Source: Arthrobacter sp. MA-N2 (GTDB taxonomy: Bacteria > Actinomycetota > Actinomycetes > Actinomycetales > Micrococcaceae). From it: a DNA stretch of 64,000 bases. The position numbers were made by a program, and so were the translations under genes. Shown piece after piece: positions 40,642-50,202 of this stretch. Positions within the stretch are counted from its first letter, which is position 1, and each line of letters starts with the position of its first letter. Location: NCBI RefSeq assembly GCF_000517125.1, contig NZ_KI912155.1, positions 1,426,694 through 1,490,693 on the forward strand, read 5' to 3'. The notes below the pieces were generated by a model. It was not told the DNA's origin. It did not search any database and worked only from the letters and a program-made list of their open reading frames with translations.

Positions 40642-42561
40642 GTGGTTTTGGTCATGTCGAGGCGGTTTGGTGATGGTTTGCGTCGTGCTGGGAGCGTCAA
40701 GAGGGCTCGCATGCGTCGATGGCGCTTTGGGCTGGCTTATTTTGCGCTTATGGTCCTTCTGGGAGGCATGGCTGTCCCGATTACTTCGACTGCTGCTTAT
40801 GCTGTTGACTTCGGTGGCCCGAACGTGAGTGCGGCCGCGAACCCGGATGTGCGGAACATGTCCGATGCGGCTGTGCAAAATCTGGTGCAGGAGATCCTCA
40901 GGACTTCCGGCCCCACCATTCAAAGCGTGGTACCCCGATCGGATTACTACTGGAATGACATGGTGGTCGCTTTTAGTTACCGGCCGCCGAATGATGTCTT
41001 CGTCAATGGGATTTCGGATAATGGGGGTAACCGTCCGTTCGGAGACCAGCCTTGGAATTTGGCCGGCTCTCTCTCTGGAGAAAACATTGGAAACTTTGTT
41101 TTCGCTGCCCCCATCAACACGATCAATCCATACCTGGGGGTACTGGAAGATGTCGGCCCTAATGCAGCCCTCTATGCCTATGTGGTTCGAGCGCCAGGCG
41201 GTATCGACCTTCGCGCTACGGCCGGCGCGGTTCCGCTTCCCGGACAGCTTGCTGAACATTCGGTCGGCTATATTGGGGGAGTCCGGTCAGAGTTCATTGC
41301 CGGGGCTATTCAATACAATGATCGCGCCCCCGTTCGAGCATGGGAGAACCGAAATTCCATTGTTCAGATGCCCCCGGTTGTAAACCCGGAGAACCTGCCG
41401 GTCGAACGTTGGCACAGCGGTCATCCTTTTGGCAACGCTTCGGTGTCTTACACGCCGCCCTTCTTCGATGGTCATGGCGGGCCGAGCTTCACGACGCCTG
41501 TCCCCGCGGGTGCTCGATTGCCTCAATACTGTGTAGCCGAGTTGAGGTCGGACCGTGCAGCTAGGGCTGCCGATTCGGCAGGCTCGCAATGCATACTTCA
41601 GGCAGGGGCAGGTAGCGTCAAATTCGGGTCTGTACCCGACCCGTATGACGGGCAATCGTTCGCGATGCGGCCGAAGTTGTTCCATAACAGGGCATTGGAC
41701 ATGAACAAAGAGGTGACGACCTGGCCCGCGAATGAGAATCCCCACCAGATCTTCATCCCTGAGCGTGTCAGCGCGAGCCCAGGCTACTACCGCCTCAAGA
41801 ATGTTATTACCAATCAGTATCTAATACACGATGGCACCAATCTCCTAGGTGTTCTCTATAGTGATTCGGATCGCGCGATGTGGAGATTCGAGCGCACGGG
41901 TGATGGCTGGTTCCGGATTATCAGTAAGGACGGCCGATTCCTGACCCGGCCGGTAACCGACTCGAACTCGGTGTTCGTGGTCGATTCCACGGGCGGGGTG
42001 CGGGATCAGGACCAGTGGAATATCGCTCGCATCGGTGGCGAACCGCTCAATTACGATCGTATTTCGCCTAGTGCCCAGCCGATGACTCGGGCGCTCGGAG
42101 CCCCGCCGGGAGTCCCGGGCGGTTCCTCCGTGACCGTTCAAGCACCTTTCAACAACCCCGGCTCCACGCAAAGGTGGCGCTACACCTACGACCCGCACCG
42201 TGGTGCATACATCTTGGGAAACTACGCGAGCACCACCGTGCCAGGACGGTGGCTCAACCTCGCTCGGAGGAGCACTCTGTATCCGGGAACCACTGTTGAG
42301 ATGTGGGACGGTGGGCACGACGACCAGTACTGGATCGTCAGAAAGAACCCGACCGGGTTCTACGAGTTCCTCAACTACGACATGCCAAAGACATTCGGAT
42401 TAACAAGCGTAGAAGTGTACGCACTCACGACTTCCAGCACCGCAATCGGGACAGTCGTCAACGCCCGGCGCTATGGTCTGGGCAATCAGTATGGTGCCGA
42501 CACTCAGCAGTGGCAGATCTGCCTCATGCAAAGTTACGACTCCACCCTCTGCGAACGGTAA
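40642..42561 (+). CDS. exported ADP-ribosyltransferase-like/beta-trefoil protein (putative toxin)
   Basis: The 639-aa protein has a basic N-terminus and signal peptide (span GLAYFALMVLLGGMAV, cleavage near AYA/VDF at 54-55). Residues about 100-230 resemble pierisin/scabin-type mono-ADP-ribosyltransferases: FSYRPPNDVFVNGI (Arg114), YAYVVRAPGGIDLR and YIGGVRSEFIAGAIQY. The expected STS and QxE/ExE motifs are not evident (FAAP at 154-157, EHS at 205-207), so activity is doubtful. Residues about 375-630 carry beta-trefoil-like repeats (RLKNVITNQYLIH, RFLTRPV, RWLNLARRSTLYPGTTVEMW, QQWQICLM) like ricin-B lectins. Codon use is less GC3-biased than the neighbours, suggesting transfer. GTG at 40642 follows AAGGGGGG; ATG at 40654 is an alternative. 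Family assignment is by eye. Confidence 0.65.
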   Translation: MVLVMSRRFGDGLRRAGSVKRARMRRWRFGLAYFALMVLLGGMAVPITSTAAYAVDFGGPNVSAAANPDVRNMSDAAVQNLVQEILRTSGPTIQSVVPRSDYYWNDMVVAFSYRPPNDVFVNGISDNGGNRPFGDQPWNLAGSLSGENIGNFVFAAPINTINPYLGVLEDVGPNAALYAYVVRAPGGIDLRATAGAVPLPGQLAEHSVGYIGGVRSEFIAGAIQYNDRAPVRAWENRNSIVQMPPVVNPENLPVERWHSGHPFGNASVSYTPPFFDGHGGPSFTTPVPAGARLPQYCVAELRSDRAARAADSAGSQCILQAGAGSVKFGSVPDPYDGQSFAMRPKLFHNRALDMNKEVTTWPANENPHQIFIPERVSASPGYYRLKNVITNQYLIHDGTNLLGVLYSDSDRAMWRFERTGDGWFRIISKDGRFLTRPVTDSNSVFVVDSTGGVRDQDQWNIARIGGEPLNYDRISPSAQPMTRALGAPPGVPGGSSVTVQAPFNNPGSTQRWRYTYDPHRGAYILGNYASTTVPGRWLNLARRSTLYPGTTVEMWDGGHDDQYWIVRKNPTGFYEFLNYDMPKTFGLTSVEVYALTTSSTAIGTVVNARRYGLGNQYGADTQQWQICLMQSYDSTLCER

Positions 42562-42893
42562 TGATCAGCTGACTGGCCAGAATCGGACCAAGGCCTAGAG
42601 CGCGGGACTGCTGCGTCAGTGCGAGCCTTCACAGATTCAGTGGCTCTCTGCGCCCGGTCATGAAGGGGGATGCGCCAAAGGCGCCTATGGTCGACGACGG
42701 CACGCCCGCCCAGGAAAGGAACTCAGGACTACTGCGGGGCTGCCGCCCCTCCCGACGAGCTGAGAGTCCTTGACCCAGTGGCGACTTCTTCACCTTAAGC
42801 CACTGCCTCTTGCCGCCCACGTAGGCTCTGGAACACGGCGACCGTTGTTTAGCCCCATAGGCGCAGCGCTCGGTTCATCGAAAGGGTTTACAC
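42562..42893. other. intergenic region without a clear gene
   Basis: This 332-base stretch lies between the exported ART-like gene and the sulfide:quinone oxidoreductase gene. It holds the promoter and GAAAGGG ribosome-binding site of the latter (42878-42885). A minus-strand frame in 42629-42820 has coding-like composition toward its end, but no recognisable family; it may be a remnant. Confidence 0.45.
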
Positions 42894-44090
42894 ATGAGCA
42901 TCCACCACGAGATTCTGATCATTGGCGGCGGCAACGCTGGTGTGAGTGTCGCAGCGAGACTCCGTCATTCCGGACGGACGGACATCGGCCTGATCGAGCC
43001 CAAGGGGGTGCACTATTACCAGCCCTTGTGGACCTTGGTCGGGGGAGGCTGCGCCTATCAGGAGGAATCCGTCCGCCCCCAGTCCTCGGTCATTCCCCAA
43101 GGGGTTGCCTGGATCAAGGATGCTGCCGCGAACATTGATCCGGAAGGGCACAGCGTCGCTCTCGCCTCGGGCGGGACGGTTACGTACGACTATCTCGTTG
43201 TCAGCCCGGGTATTCAGCTCGACTGGGACAAGGTCCCCGGCATGGCCGCGGCTATCGAGTCGCCTGCGGCCTCAAGCAATTACCGCTACGACCTCGCCCC
43301 CAAGACCTGGAACATGATCAAGAACCTGACCTCCGGCACGGCCGTCTTTACCCAGCCGTCCGGGCCGATCAAATGCGCCGGAGCTCCACAGAAGATTGCC
43401 TACCTTGCGGCAGATTACTGGCGCAGCCAGGGGGTGCTGGAGGACATCCGGGTGGTGATGGTTCTTCCCACGCCGGGCATGTTCGGGGTCAAGGTCTTCT
43501 CCAATGAACTCGAGCGCGTGGTGGCCGAATACGGAATCGAGGTGCGCTTCAACAGTGAAATGGTCGAAGTGGACCATTCTTCCCGGACCGCTGTCATCGC
43601 GGACGGCAAAGAGGGGTCCAGGGAATCGCTGCATTACGACCTGCTGCACGCCGTGCCGCCGCAGTCGGCCCCCGACTGGCTCAAGCGCACGCCGTTGGCC
43701 GATCCTGCCAGCCCTGCCGGGTACGTGGAGGTGGACAAAAACACTATGCAACATGTCCGCTACCCGGAAATTTTTGCCCTGGGTGACGCCGGATCCACTC
43801 CGAACTCAAAAACCGGTGCGGCTATCCGCAAGCAGGCCCCGGTGCTGGTGAAGAATCTCCTGGCTGCGATCAACGGTGCGATCCCGGTGGCCCGGTACGA
43901 AGGCTACTCCTCCTGTCCGCTGACGACAGCGCGAGGCAAGATGCTGCTGGCTGAATTTGATTATTCACTTCAGCCGGCCCCCAGCTTTCCCTTTATTGAC
44001 ACAACGAAGGAACGCCGTGACATGTGGCTGTTAAAACGCTACGGCTTGCCGTTCATGTACTGGAATCTGATACTCAAAGGCCACGCCTGA
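42894..44090 (+). CDS. sqr: type II sulfide:quinone oxidoreductase
   Basis: The 398-aa FAD flavoprotein has the dinucleotide site ILIIGGGNAGVSVAARLR and a second nucleotide region (YDYLVVSPGIQLDWDKVPG). The two redox cysteines are Cys161 in IKCAGAPQK and Cys341 in GYSSCPLTT, as in mitochondrial-type (type II) SQR, while a third Cys used by type I enzymes is absent. FALGDAGSTPNSKTGAAIRKQ is the FAD/quinone motif. The C-terminus (RRDMWLLKRYGLPFMYWNLILKG) is an amphipathic membrane-attachment helix. It oxidises sulfide to bound sulfane and passes electrons to quinone. No persulfide dioxygenase or rhodanese gene is adjacent. Confidence 0.93.
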   Translation: MSIHHEILIIGGGNAGVSVAARLRHSGRTDIGLIEPKGVHYYQPLWTLVGGGCAYQEESVRPQSSVIPQGVAWIKDAAANIDPEGHSVALASGGTVTYDYLVVSPGIQLDWDKVPGMAAAIESPAASSNYRYDLAPKTWNMIKNLTSGTAVFTQPSGPIKCAGAPQKIAYLAADYWRSQGVLEDIRVVMVLPTPGMFGVKVFSNELERVVAEYGIEVRFNSEMVEVDHSSRTAVIADGKEGSRESLHYDLLHAVPPQSAPDWLKRTPLADPASPAGYVEVDKNTMQHVRYPEIFALGDAGSTPNSKTGAAIRKQAPVLVKNLLAAINGAIPVARYEGYSSCPLTTARGKMLLAEFDYSLQPAPSFPFIDTTKERRDMWLLKRYGLPFMYWNLILKGHA

Positions 44091-44716
44091 ACAGGACGTA
44101 GGGGGAAGCGCCATGACAATTGCGGAGACTCCTTGGAGGACATATTCGGCTGAAGCGCGGGTGTCAGAGACTGTTTCTGTCGTCCCTCGATGTCTTGGCC
44201 TCGCGGACGAACTTCCAAAGCGAAACCGCAAAGCAGAAAGCGACCAGACCTCTGCATTTGCAGACTCCTGACAATTTTCGTTTTGGTGCGCTATGCGGCA
44301 AGTGGGCCCGGCCGTTGATTTGCAAGAGACCGGCGATGTCGGCGTCGGGTTCGTATTGGTCCAGCAGGACCTCCCGGGGAGAGGGAGAGCACGAACAATG
44401 AGGCGTACCCAGCTCCGGTGACATAACCGCGCGCGGCCGATATTTGCCCCGCCGCGCATGATGATCCACAGCGCCCGGGTCACGGCCTAGAAGAAAAGGG
44501 GCGGTAGGATCAGCCCCCACCGCCGCGGTATTACTGAAGACTTGTTCGATCCGAATGTGCGGACCGGCTCGCGTGGCCGGAATTCAACGTGGCCGGAATT
44601 CAACATAGAAGAGTGGCGGCCTGCATCCGAGCTCTCTAGAGCGGTCGAACGAAGCTCGTCCTCCGCCCGGCTAACCCCCAAGCCCCATGAATCCCCTCAC
44701 GGTTACAATGGGAAAC
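44091..44716. other. 626-base intergenic region, possible degenerate fragment
   Basis: No intact gene is supported. A short plus-strand ATG frame at 44113 stops after 52 codons. On the minus strand the segment 44260-44390 reads PREVLLDQYEPDADIAGLLQ in a larger frame that lacks a family I can name, perhaps the remains of a gene. A 16-bp tandem repeat at 44573-44604 is listed separately. The promoter of the MarR gene must lie near the right end. Confidence 0.5.
44573..44604. repeat. 16-bp tandem direct repeat
   Basis: GTGGCCGGAATTCAAC occurs twice without a gap (44573-44588 and 44589-44604), each copy containing GAATTC. It lies about 110 bases upstream of the marR-type gene and could be an operator or a replication-slippage product. 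Confidence 0.6.
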
Positions 44717-45214
44717 ATGCCGGACATTGAGCGTTGGCCTACCGGGCGCTTGTTGTCGACAGCGGCCCGGCTGGTGGAACACGCTTGGGATGAGAATCTC
44801 AGGTCGATCGGCCTTACCCACGCCGGAGTCATCGCCCTGGAAGTCCTTGCAGCCACGGGCCCCATCACCCAGACCACGCTGGCGCAGATCGTGCGGGTCC
44901 AGGCCCAAACCATGGGCCAAACCCTCAATAGGCTCGAAGCCCACGGCCATGTGGCCCGCCGTCGAAGTTCCGAGGACCGCAGGGTACACGTCGTCTCGTT
45001 GACCAGTGCCGGCAAGGAAGCCCTGGAGCAGGCTCAGGAATCGGAACAGCAAGTCCTGGCCAAGGTGTCCATCGATACGTCGATGTTCAGGCAGGAATTG
45101 AAAGTGCTGGTCCGGGAACTGGCAAACAATCAACAATTTGAGACCAAGGGAGATCCCGCTTCGAGGCCTTTGCTTCCGCAGGACCCGAGGATTAGTCCCC
45201 GCGCGAGTGGGTAG
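44717..45214 (+). CDS. MarR-family transcriptional regulator
   Basis: The 165-aa winged-helix protein reads LLSTAARLVEHAWDENLRSIGLTHAGVIALEVLAATGPITQTTLAQIVRVQAQTMGQTLNRLEAHGHVARRRSSEDRRVHVVSLTSAGKEAL, containing the whole MarR core including the DxR wing (EDRRVH). The C-terminus is long and basic. ATG at 44717 is preferred (GGGAAAC before it); ATG at 44687 is possible. Its 3' end overlaps the end of the convergent small gene by 23 bases. It is the nearest regulator to both the sqr gene and the cox-type operon. Confidence 0.9.
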   Translation: MPDIERWPTGRLLSTAARLVEHAWDENLRSIGLTHAGVIALEVLAATGPITQTTLAQIVRVQAQTMGQTLNRLEAHGHVARRRSSEDRRVHVVSLTSAGKEALEQAQESEQQVLAKVSIDTSMFRQELKVLVRELANNQQFETKGDPASRPLLPQDPRISPRASG

Positions 45215-45470
45215 CCGTCACCTCGCCGCGGGCAGCCAACTCGTCCAGGACCCCGTCGTACCAGGACTTGATCCCGAACTCAGGCTTCCCGATGTCGAGA
45301 AGCCTGAAGAGAGCGTCCGCTAGGAAATTAAGTTCGGCGATGGACAGACTGGCAAGCCCCCCGACTGGATCCAGTTCACCCTCCAGGCATGAGGCTAAGA
45401 GCGCGTTCACAGCGCAGTTCCAGCCGTGCGGATCTTCGGGGAGGCGGGGGTCCGGCGAATCATGGGTCAC
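45192..45470 (-). CDS. small acidic protein at the end of the cox-type cluster, 92 aa
   Basis: This is the last gene of the minus-strand cluster, reading THDSPDPRLPEDPHGWNCAVNALLASCLEGELDPVGGLASLSIAELNFLADALFRLLDIGKPEFGIKSWYDGVLDELA, broken here only by length. The GTG at 45470 is a guess at the start, since no good ribosome-binding site is visible. It is helical and acidic with two Cys. No family is recognised. Its place behind coxG suggests a cluster-specific accessory role. Confidence 0.55.
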   Translation of the reverse strand: MTHDSPDPRLPEDPHGWNCAVNALLASCLEGELDPVGGLASLSIAELNFLADALFRLLDIGKPEFGIKSWYDGVLDELAARGEVTATHSRGD

Positions 45471-45607
45471 TCCATGGCAAAGTTCCGAGGGCCGGCTGCA
45501 TAACCCACCCTGATGATATCGACGCCTTGAGGCGCGCAGCAAGACCGCCGCGCCGTCCGAAGCCAGCATCAAGCGAAGCCGGCATCGGCACGGGCTCAGT
45601 GGTGCGT

Positions 45608-46360
45608 TCAGTCCTTTCCACACCGCCGGACAAGCCAGGCGACCAGGACCAGCACAGCGGCGACGCAAAACACCGGGCCGAAACGGCGAACCAGGACCGG
45701 CCACATGGCCGAACCCAGATCCAATTCCGACGACGGCGCGGACAGCGGCGCAGTCACAGACGCAGACACAGCCGGAGGCGCAGCCACCGGTACCGCGGGA
45801 CTCGCGGTGGTGGGTCCGGCGGCGGGCTCCAGGGGCTCCGCCACCTCGCCCCCAACCGTCCCGGACTCGGCAGGCGCCGCCAAGTCTCCGCCGTCGGGCT
45901 CGGCATCCTCGGTGGCCCCGCCGCGCGCCTTCCCGATCACGCACTGGACAAACTGCGCCAACAACTTGTCCGAAATGTCCTGGATGACGCCCCGGCCGAA
46001 TTGGGCCGGCTTACCGGTGACGTTCATGTCGGTGGTGACGTCTACCGAGGTGCCGTCACCGTCGGGGCTCAGCACTGCAGTTATCGTGGCGCCTGCGGTG
46101 CCGTTGCCGCGCTTGTCCTTCCCCGTGGCCGAAATGACCACCGTGTGCGTTTCTTGGTTTCTCTCGAGAAATTCGCCGGTTCCCGTGTAGATCATCGCTA
46201 TGGGCCCGAGTTTGACCTTGACCGTGCCGGTGAACTGGTCGCCGTCCACGGACGTGAGAGTCGCTCCCGGGAAACAGGGCGCTATTTCTTCCAATTGGTT
46301 GAAGGAATTCCACGTGTCCTCCAGCGAACTGGGAACCACGAAGTGATGTTTGAGTTCCAC
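45608..46360 (-). CDS. coxG: CoxG-type SRPBCC protein with C-terminal membrane anchor
   Basis: The 250-aa protein begins MELKHHFVVPSSLEDTWNSFNQLEEIAPCFPGATLTSVDGDQFTG, the characteristic CoxG domain (about 1-145). A Pro/Ala/Glu-rich linker of about 65 residues follows, then a single membrane span (GPVFCVAAVLVLVAWLV) and a basic end. CoxG recruits the CO-dehydrogenase-type enzyme to the membrane, which fits the anchor. Recent work links it to quinone delivery; that role is taken from the literature as I recall it. It directly follows coxM in the operon. Confidence 0.92.
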   Translation of the reverse strand: MELKHHFVVPSSLEDTWNSFNQLEEIAPCFPGATLTSVDGDQFTGTVKVKLGPIAMIYTGTGEFLERNQETHTVVISATGKDKRGNGTAGATITAVLSPDGDGTSVDVTTDMNVTGKPAQFGRGVIQDISDKLLAQFVQCVIGKARGGATEDAEPDGGDLAAPAESGTVGGEVAEPLEPAAGPTTASPAVPVAAPPAVSASVTAPLSAPSSELDLGSAMWPVLVRRFGPVFCVAAVLVLVAWLVRRCGKD

Positions 46361-46381
46361 GTCTTCCTCTCGCCGTATCCG

Positions 46382-47236
46382 TTAGAGCCCGGTGGCCGCG
46401 ATAACGGCCCGCTTCGTCAAGACCTCGGCCAAGTGGCGTCGGTAGCTCGCGTCCCCGTTGAGATCACTGGCCGGATCGGTGCCATCGGCAGCATGCGAGC
46501 TGGCGGCGGCGATCGCTTCCCGGGTCAATGAGGCACCGATCAGTGCCTGTTCGACGGCGGTGGCCCGCAAAGGCGTGCTGGCCATGTTGGTCAGTCCGAT
46601 CCGGGCTTCGGCGATGGTGCCGCCCTCGACCCGGACCATCGCGGCCACCGCGACGATGGACCATTGCTGGGCGACCCGCGTGAACTTCTCATAGTGGGAA
46701 CCCCAAGCGGTGTACTTCGGCACCCGGACGTGGGTGAGGATCTCGCCGTCGTCGACGGCGGTGGTGAAGTAGCCCTGGAAGAAGTCCGCCGCTGCTACGC
46801 GGCGTTCCCCATCCGGTCCGCTAAGGATGAACGTTGCCTCTGTGGCCAGTACCGGCGCCGGCATGTCGCCCGCCGGGTCGGCGTGCACCAAAGCGCCCCC
46901 GAAAGTGCCGCGGTGGCGGACCTGCGGATCCGCGACCGTCGCCGCGGCCTGGGCCAACAAGGGCACATGTGCGGCAATGAGCGGGTCGGTGGCGATCTGG
47001 TGGTGCGTTGTCATGGCTCCGATCAGCAGGGCATCGCCGTCGTCGCTCACGCCGGACAGCTCGCCGATCCGGCCTAAGTCGACCACCATCGCCGGGTCGG
47101 CCAGGCGTAGCTTCATCACGGGGATGAGGCTTTGCCCTCCGGCCAGCAGCTTCACGTCGTCGCCGGCGCCGGCCAGCGCTTCCAGTGCCTCAGCGACCGT
47201 CGTGGGCGCGGCGTAATCGAATGCGCTCGGAATCAT
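46382..47236 (-). CDS. coxM: FAD-binding medium subunit of CO-dehydrogenase-type Mo hydroxylase
   Basis: The 284-aa FAD subunit begins [20 protein letters not shown]. It has the FAD-phosphate loop KLLAGGQSLIPVMKLRL, the second loop ATVADPQVRHRGTFGGALVHADPAGDMPA and a C-terminal CODH_FAD domain. The start at 47236 overlaps the coxL stop by four bases, and GGAGGT lies upstream. It passes electrons from the Fe-S subunit onward. Confidence 0.95.
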   Translation of the reverse strand: MIPSAFDYAAPTTVAEALEALAGAGDDVKLLAGGQSLIPVMKLRLADPAMVVDLGRIGELSGVSDDGDALLIGAMTTHHQIATDPLIAAHVPLLAQAAATVADPQVRHRGTFGGALVHADPAGDMPAPVLATEATFILSGPDGERRVAAADFFQGYFTTAVDDGEILTHVRVPKYTAWGSHYEKFTRVAQQWSIVAVAAMVRVEGGTIAEARIGLTNMASTPLRATAVEQALIGASLTREAIAAASSHAADGTDPASDLNGDASYRRHLAEVLTKRAVIAATGL

Positions 47237-49602
47237 CGCACACCTCCGGTCATCTTGGCTTCTGCAAGGGCGGCCCACACACGCGAGGGCGAACAGGGCA
47301 TCTTGATGTCATTCACGCCCAGATGCCGCACTGCGTCGAGGATGCCGTTGACAATGGCGGGCGTCGAGGCGATGGTCCCGGCCTCGCCGACTCCCTTGGC
47401 ACCGAGCTGGTTGGTGGTCGAAGGGGTCTCGGTGCGCCCCGTCGTGAAGTGTGGGAGGTCCGGTGCGCCGGGCACCAGGTAGTCCACAAACGAGCCCGTG
47501 ACCAGGGTGCCGGCGTCGTCATGTACGGCCTCCTCATAAAGGGCCTGCGCGATTCCCTGCGCCAGGCCGCCGTGGACCTGGCCCTCCACAATCAGCGGAT
47601 TGACCACCACGCCCACATCGTCCACGCAAACGTACTTGCGGACGGTGACTTGTCCGGTCTCAGTGTCTACTTCCATGGCGGTCAGGTGGGTGCCGTGCGG
47701 GAAGGAGAAGTTCTGCGGATCGAACGTGGCATCCGAATCCAGATTGGGCTCGAACCCGTCCGGCAGGTTGTGCGCCGAGAAGGCGGCGAAAGCAATTTCA
47801 CCGAGTGCCGTGGACTGTTCAGTGCCCTTGACGCTGAACTTGCCGTCCGTGAACTCGATGTCTTCTTCGCTGGCCTCCATCATGTGCGCGGCAACAACTT
47901 TGGCCTTCTCGATCACTTTGTCCGCGGCAGCGAGCACAGCCATGCCGCCGACGGTCAGCGAGCGGGAGCCATAGGTGTCCAGGCCCCGTTGGGAGGTTTG
48001 GGTGTCCCCGTGCAGTACCTCGACATTTTCGAAGGGTACGCCCAGCCTGTCCGCCACGAGCTGGCTCCATGCGGTTTCGTGGCCTTGGCCGTGGGCTGAG
48101 GAACCGGTGACCACCTCGATATTGCCCGTGGGCAGCACCCGCACCTGGGCGTGCTCCCAGCCGCCGGCTGCGTAGCTGAGCGCGCCGAGCACCCGGGAGG
48201 GAGCCAGCCCGCACATTTCGGTGAAGGTGGAGATGCCGATGCCGAGCTGGACGGGATCGTTGCTTTCGCGGCGCCGCGCTTGTTCGGCCCGGAGCTCGTC
48301 GTAGCCAAAGAGTTCCACGGCCTTCGCCGTGGCCGCCTCATAGTTGCCGGTGTCGTATTCGAGCCCGGCGACGGTGGTGAAGGGGAATTCCTCGTGCTTG
48401 ATCCAGTTCTTTTCCCGCAGCTCCAGGGGATCCATGTCCAGTTCGACGGCGAGTTCGTCCATCAAACGCTCGATCGCGAAGGTAGCTTCCGGTCGACCCG
48501 CACCGCGGTACGCGTCGGTCCATGCCTTGTTGGTGAAGAGGTTGGTGCATTCGAAGCGGTAGGCCGGGAACTTGTAGATGGAGTTGTACATGAAGGCGCC
48601 CAGGATCGGGATTCCGGAGGTGACCAGGCCCAGGTAGGCGCCCATGTCCGCCAGCAGATGCACGTCCAGTCCGGTGACGATTCCGTCCTTGGTGGCCGAG
48701 AGCTTCAGCTTCTGCACTTGGGCACGGCCGTGGTGCGCCGCCATGAGGGACTCGCTGCGGGTCTCGGTGTATTTGCAGGGCTTGCCGGTGTGCCGGGCGG
48801 CCAGCACGGTGATGGCTTCTTCCGGGGTCACCTGAAGTTTTCCGCCGAAGCCGCCGCCCACATCGGGGGCGATCACGCGCACTTTGCTTTCCGGAATGCC
48901 CAGCGTCAGAGCCAGCATGAGCCGCAGAATATGCGGTATCTGGGTGGCCGACCACACTGTGATCTGCTCACCCGTGGGGTCAACCAGGGTCGATCGGGGT
49001 TCCATGAAAGCGGGGATGAGCCGCTGCTGGTAGAACGTGCGCTCAATGAGGACTTCGGCGGCCTCCAGCGCCTCGGCGACCGGCGTGCCGGTCCCGGCCT
49101 CGCCCGAGTCAAAGATCCAGGTAGCCGATTTGTTGGTCCCCAGGTCCGGGTGGGCCAGCACCTCATCCTTCAGCGCTTCCTCGAGGTCCAAGACGACGGG
49201 CAGCTCCTCGTAGCTGACATCCACCAGTTCGACGGCGTCACGTGCGGCGGCCGCGGTGCGCGCAACGATGCACGCCACCACTTCGCCCGCAAAAGCCACG
49301 GTATCGACGGCGATCGCCGGGTGGGCCGGAGCCTTTTGCTCCGGCGTGATCGGCCAGGCGTTAGGCAGGCTTCCCTGTAGCTCGGCCACATCGGTTCCGG
49401 TAAGCACGGCAACGACGCCGGGCGAAGACTTCGCGCCGGAGGCGTCGATAGAAATGATCTTCGCGTGGGCGAACGGACTGCGTACCATGGCCAGGTGCAG
49501 CATGCCCGGGAGCGTGATGTTGTCGGTGTATCTGGAACGTCCCGTGATGAGGTGCGCGTCTTCCTTGCGGAGGCGCGCCCGGCCGACTTCAGTGGTGGTC
49601 AT
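47233..49602 (-). CDS. coxL: Mo-binding large subunit, CO-dehydrogenase-like form II
   Basis: The 789-aa molybdopterin subunit starts [20 protein letters not shown]. It contains [11 protein letters not shown] (about 246-255), the active-site loop AYRGAGRPE (364-372), [15 protein letters not shown] and the C-terminal [21 protein letters not shown] with the catalytic Glu region. In form I (true) CO dehydrogenases the loop is AYxCSFR, with the Cys that binds Cu. Here it is AYRGAGR, the form II type, whose substrate is often not CO. Related enzymes oxidise purines, aldehydes or N-heterocycles. The start at 49602 overlaps coxS by four bases. Confidence 0.93.
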   Translation of the reverse strand: MTTTEVGRARLRKEDAHLITGRSRYTDNITLPGMLHLAMVRSPFAHAKIISIDASGAKSSPGVVAVLTGTDVAELQGSLPNAWPITPEQKAPAHPAIAVDTVAFAGEVVACIVARTAAAARDAVELVDVSYEELPVVLDLEEALKDEVLAHPDLGTNKSATWIFDSGEAGTGTPVAEALEAAEVLIERTFYQQRLIPAFMEPRSTLVDPTGEQITVWSATQIPHILRLMLALTLGIPESKVRVIAPDVGGGFGGKLQVTPEEAITVLAARHTGKPCKYTETRSESLMAAHHGRAQVQKLKLSATKDGIVTGLDVHLLADMGAYLGLVTSGIPILGAFMYNSIYKFPAYRFECTNLFTNKAWTDAYRGAGRPEATFAIERLMDELAVELDMDPLELREKNWIKHEEFPFTTVAGLEYDTGNYEAATAKAVELFGYDELRAEQARRRESNDPVQLGIGISTFTEMCGLAPSRVLGALSYAAGGWEHAQVRVLPTGNIEVVTGSSAHGQGHETAWSQLVADRLGVPFENVEVLHGDTQTSQRGLDTYGSRSLTVGGMAVLAAADKVIEKAKVVAAHMMEASEEDIEFTDGKFSVKGTEQSTALGEIAFAAFSAHNLPDGFEPNLDSDATFDPQNFSFPHGTHLTAMEVDTETGQVTVRKYVCVDDVGVVVNPLIVEGQVHGGLAQGIAQALYEEAVHDDAGTLVTGSFVDYLVPGAPDLPHFTTGRTETPSTTNQLGAKGVGEAGTIASTPAIVNGILDAVRHLGVNDIKMPCSPSRVWAALAEAKMTGGVR

Positions 49603-50111
49603 GCCACACCTGCCGTTTCCGTTTCGTCGCTGTCCGCGGAAACCGTACCGTCTGCGGCGGCCTGGACCGCTGCGACAATGTTTTGATACCCGGTGCACCG
49701 GCACAGGTTTCCTTCCAGGCCGTCCCGGATTTCCTGCTCGGTGGGGTGCGGGTTTTCGTTCAGCAGGGACGCGGATTGCATGATCATTCCAGGCGTGCAG
49801 AAACCGCATTGCAGCGCGTGGCATTGGTGGAACGCCTGCTGGAGTGGGGCGAGTTTGCCGTCCCGGGCCAGGCCTTCGATGGTGGTGATGCTGTGGCCGT
49901 CTGCCTGGACCGCGAACACGGTGCAGGATTTGACGCTGACTCCGTCCAGATGGACGGTGCAGGCGCCGCAGTTGGTGGTGTCGCAGCCGATCAATGTGCC
50001 GGTCTTGCCGAGCCGTTCGCGCAGGTATTGGACCAGCAGCAATCGTGGCTCGACATTATCGGTGTAGCTCACATCATCGACGTGGACGGTGATCGTCTTG
50101 GAACTCGCCAT
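49599..50111 (-). CDS. coxS: [2Fe-2S] small subunit of CO-dehydrogenase-type Mo hydroxylase
   Basis: The 170-aa subunit has two clusters. The plant-type ferredoxin site is [21 protein letters not shown]. The second all-helical site is [17 protein letters not shown] together with [18 protein letters not shown]. The start [11 protein letters not shown] (50111) follows GGAGATC. It bridges electrons from Mo to FAD. The last 15 residues are acidic and vary in the family. Confidence 0.95.
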   Translation of the reverse strand: MASSKTITVHVDDVSYTDNVEPRLLLVQYLRERLGKTGTLIGCDTTNCGACTVHLDGVSVKSCTVFAVQADGHSITTIEGLARDGKLAPLQQAFHQCHALQCGFCTPGMIMQSASLLNENPHPTEQEIRDGLEGNLCRCTGYQNIVAAVQAAADGTVSADSDETETAGVA

Positions 50112-50202
50112 GGGGATCTCCTGTCGTCTTGGAGGACGAGCACGACGGCCCGGCATCCAGTCCTGATGTGACACAGGTTACTCCTCGGAGCGGGCAAGCG
50201 CC

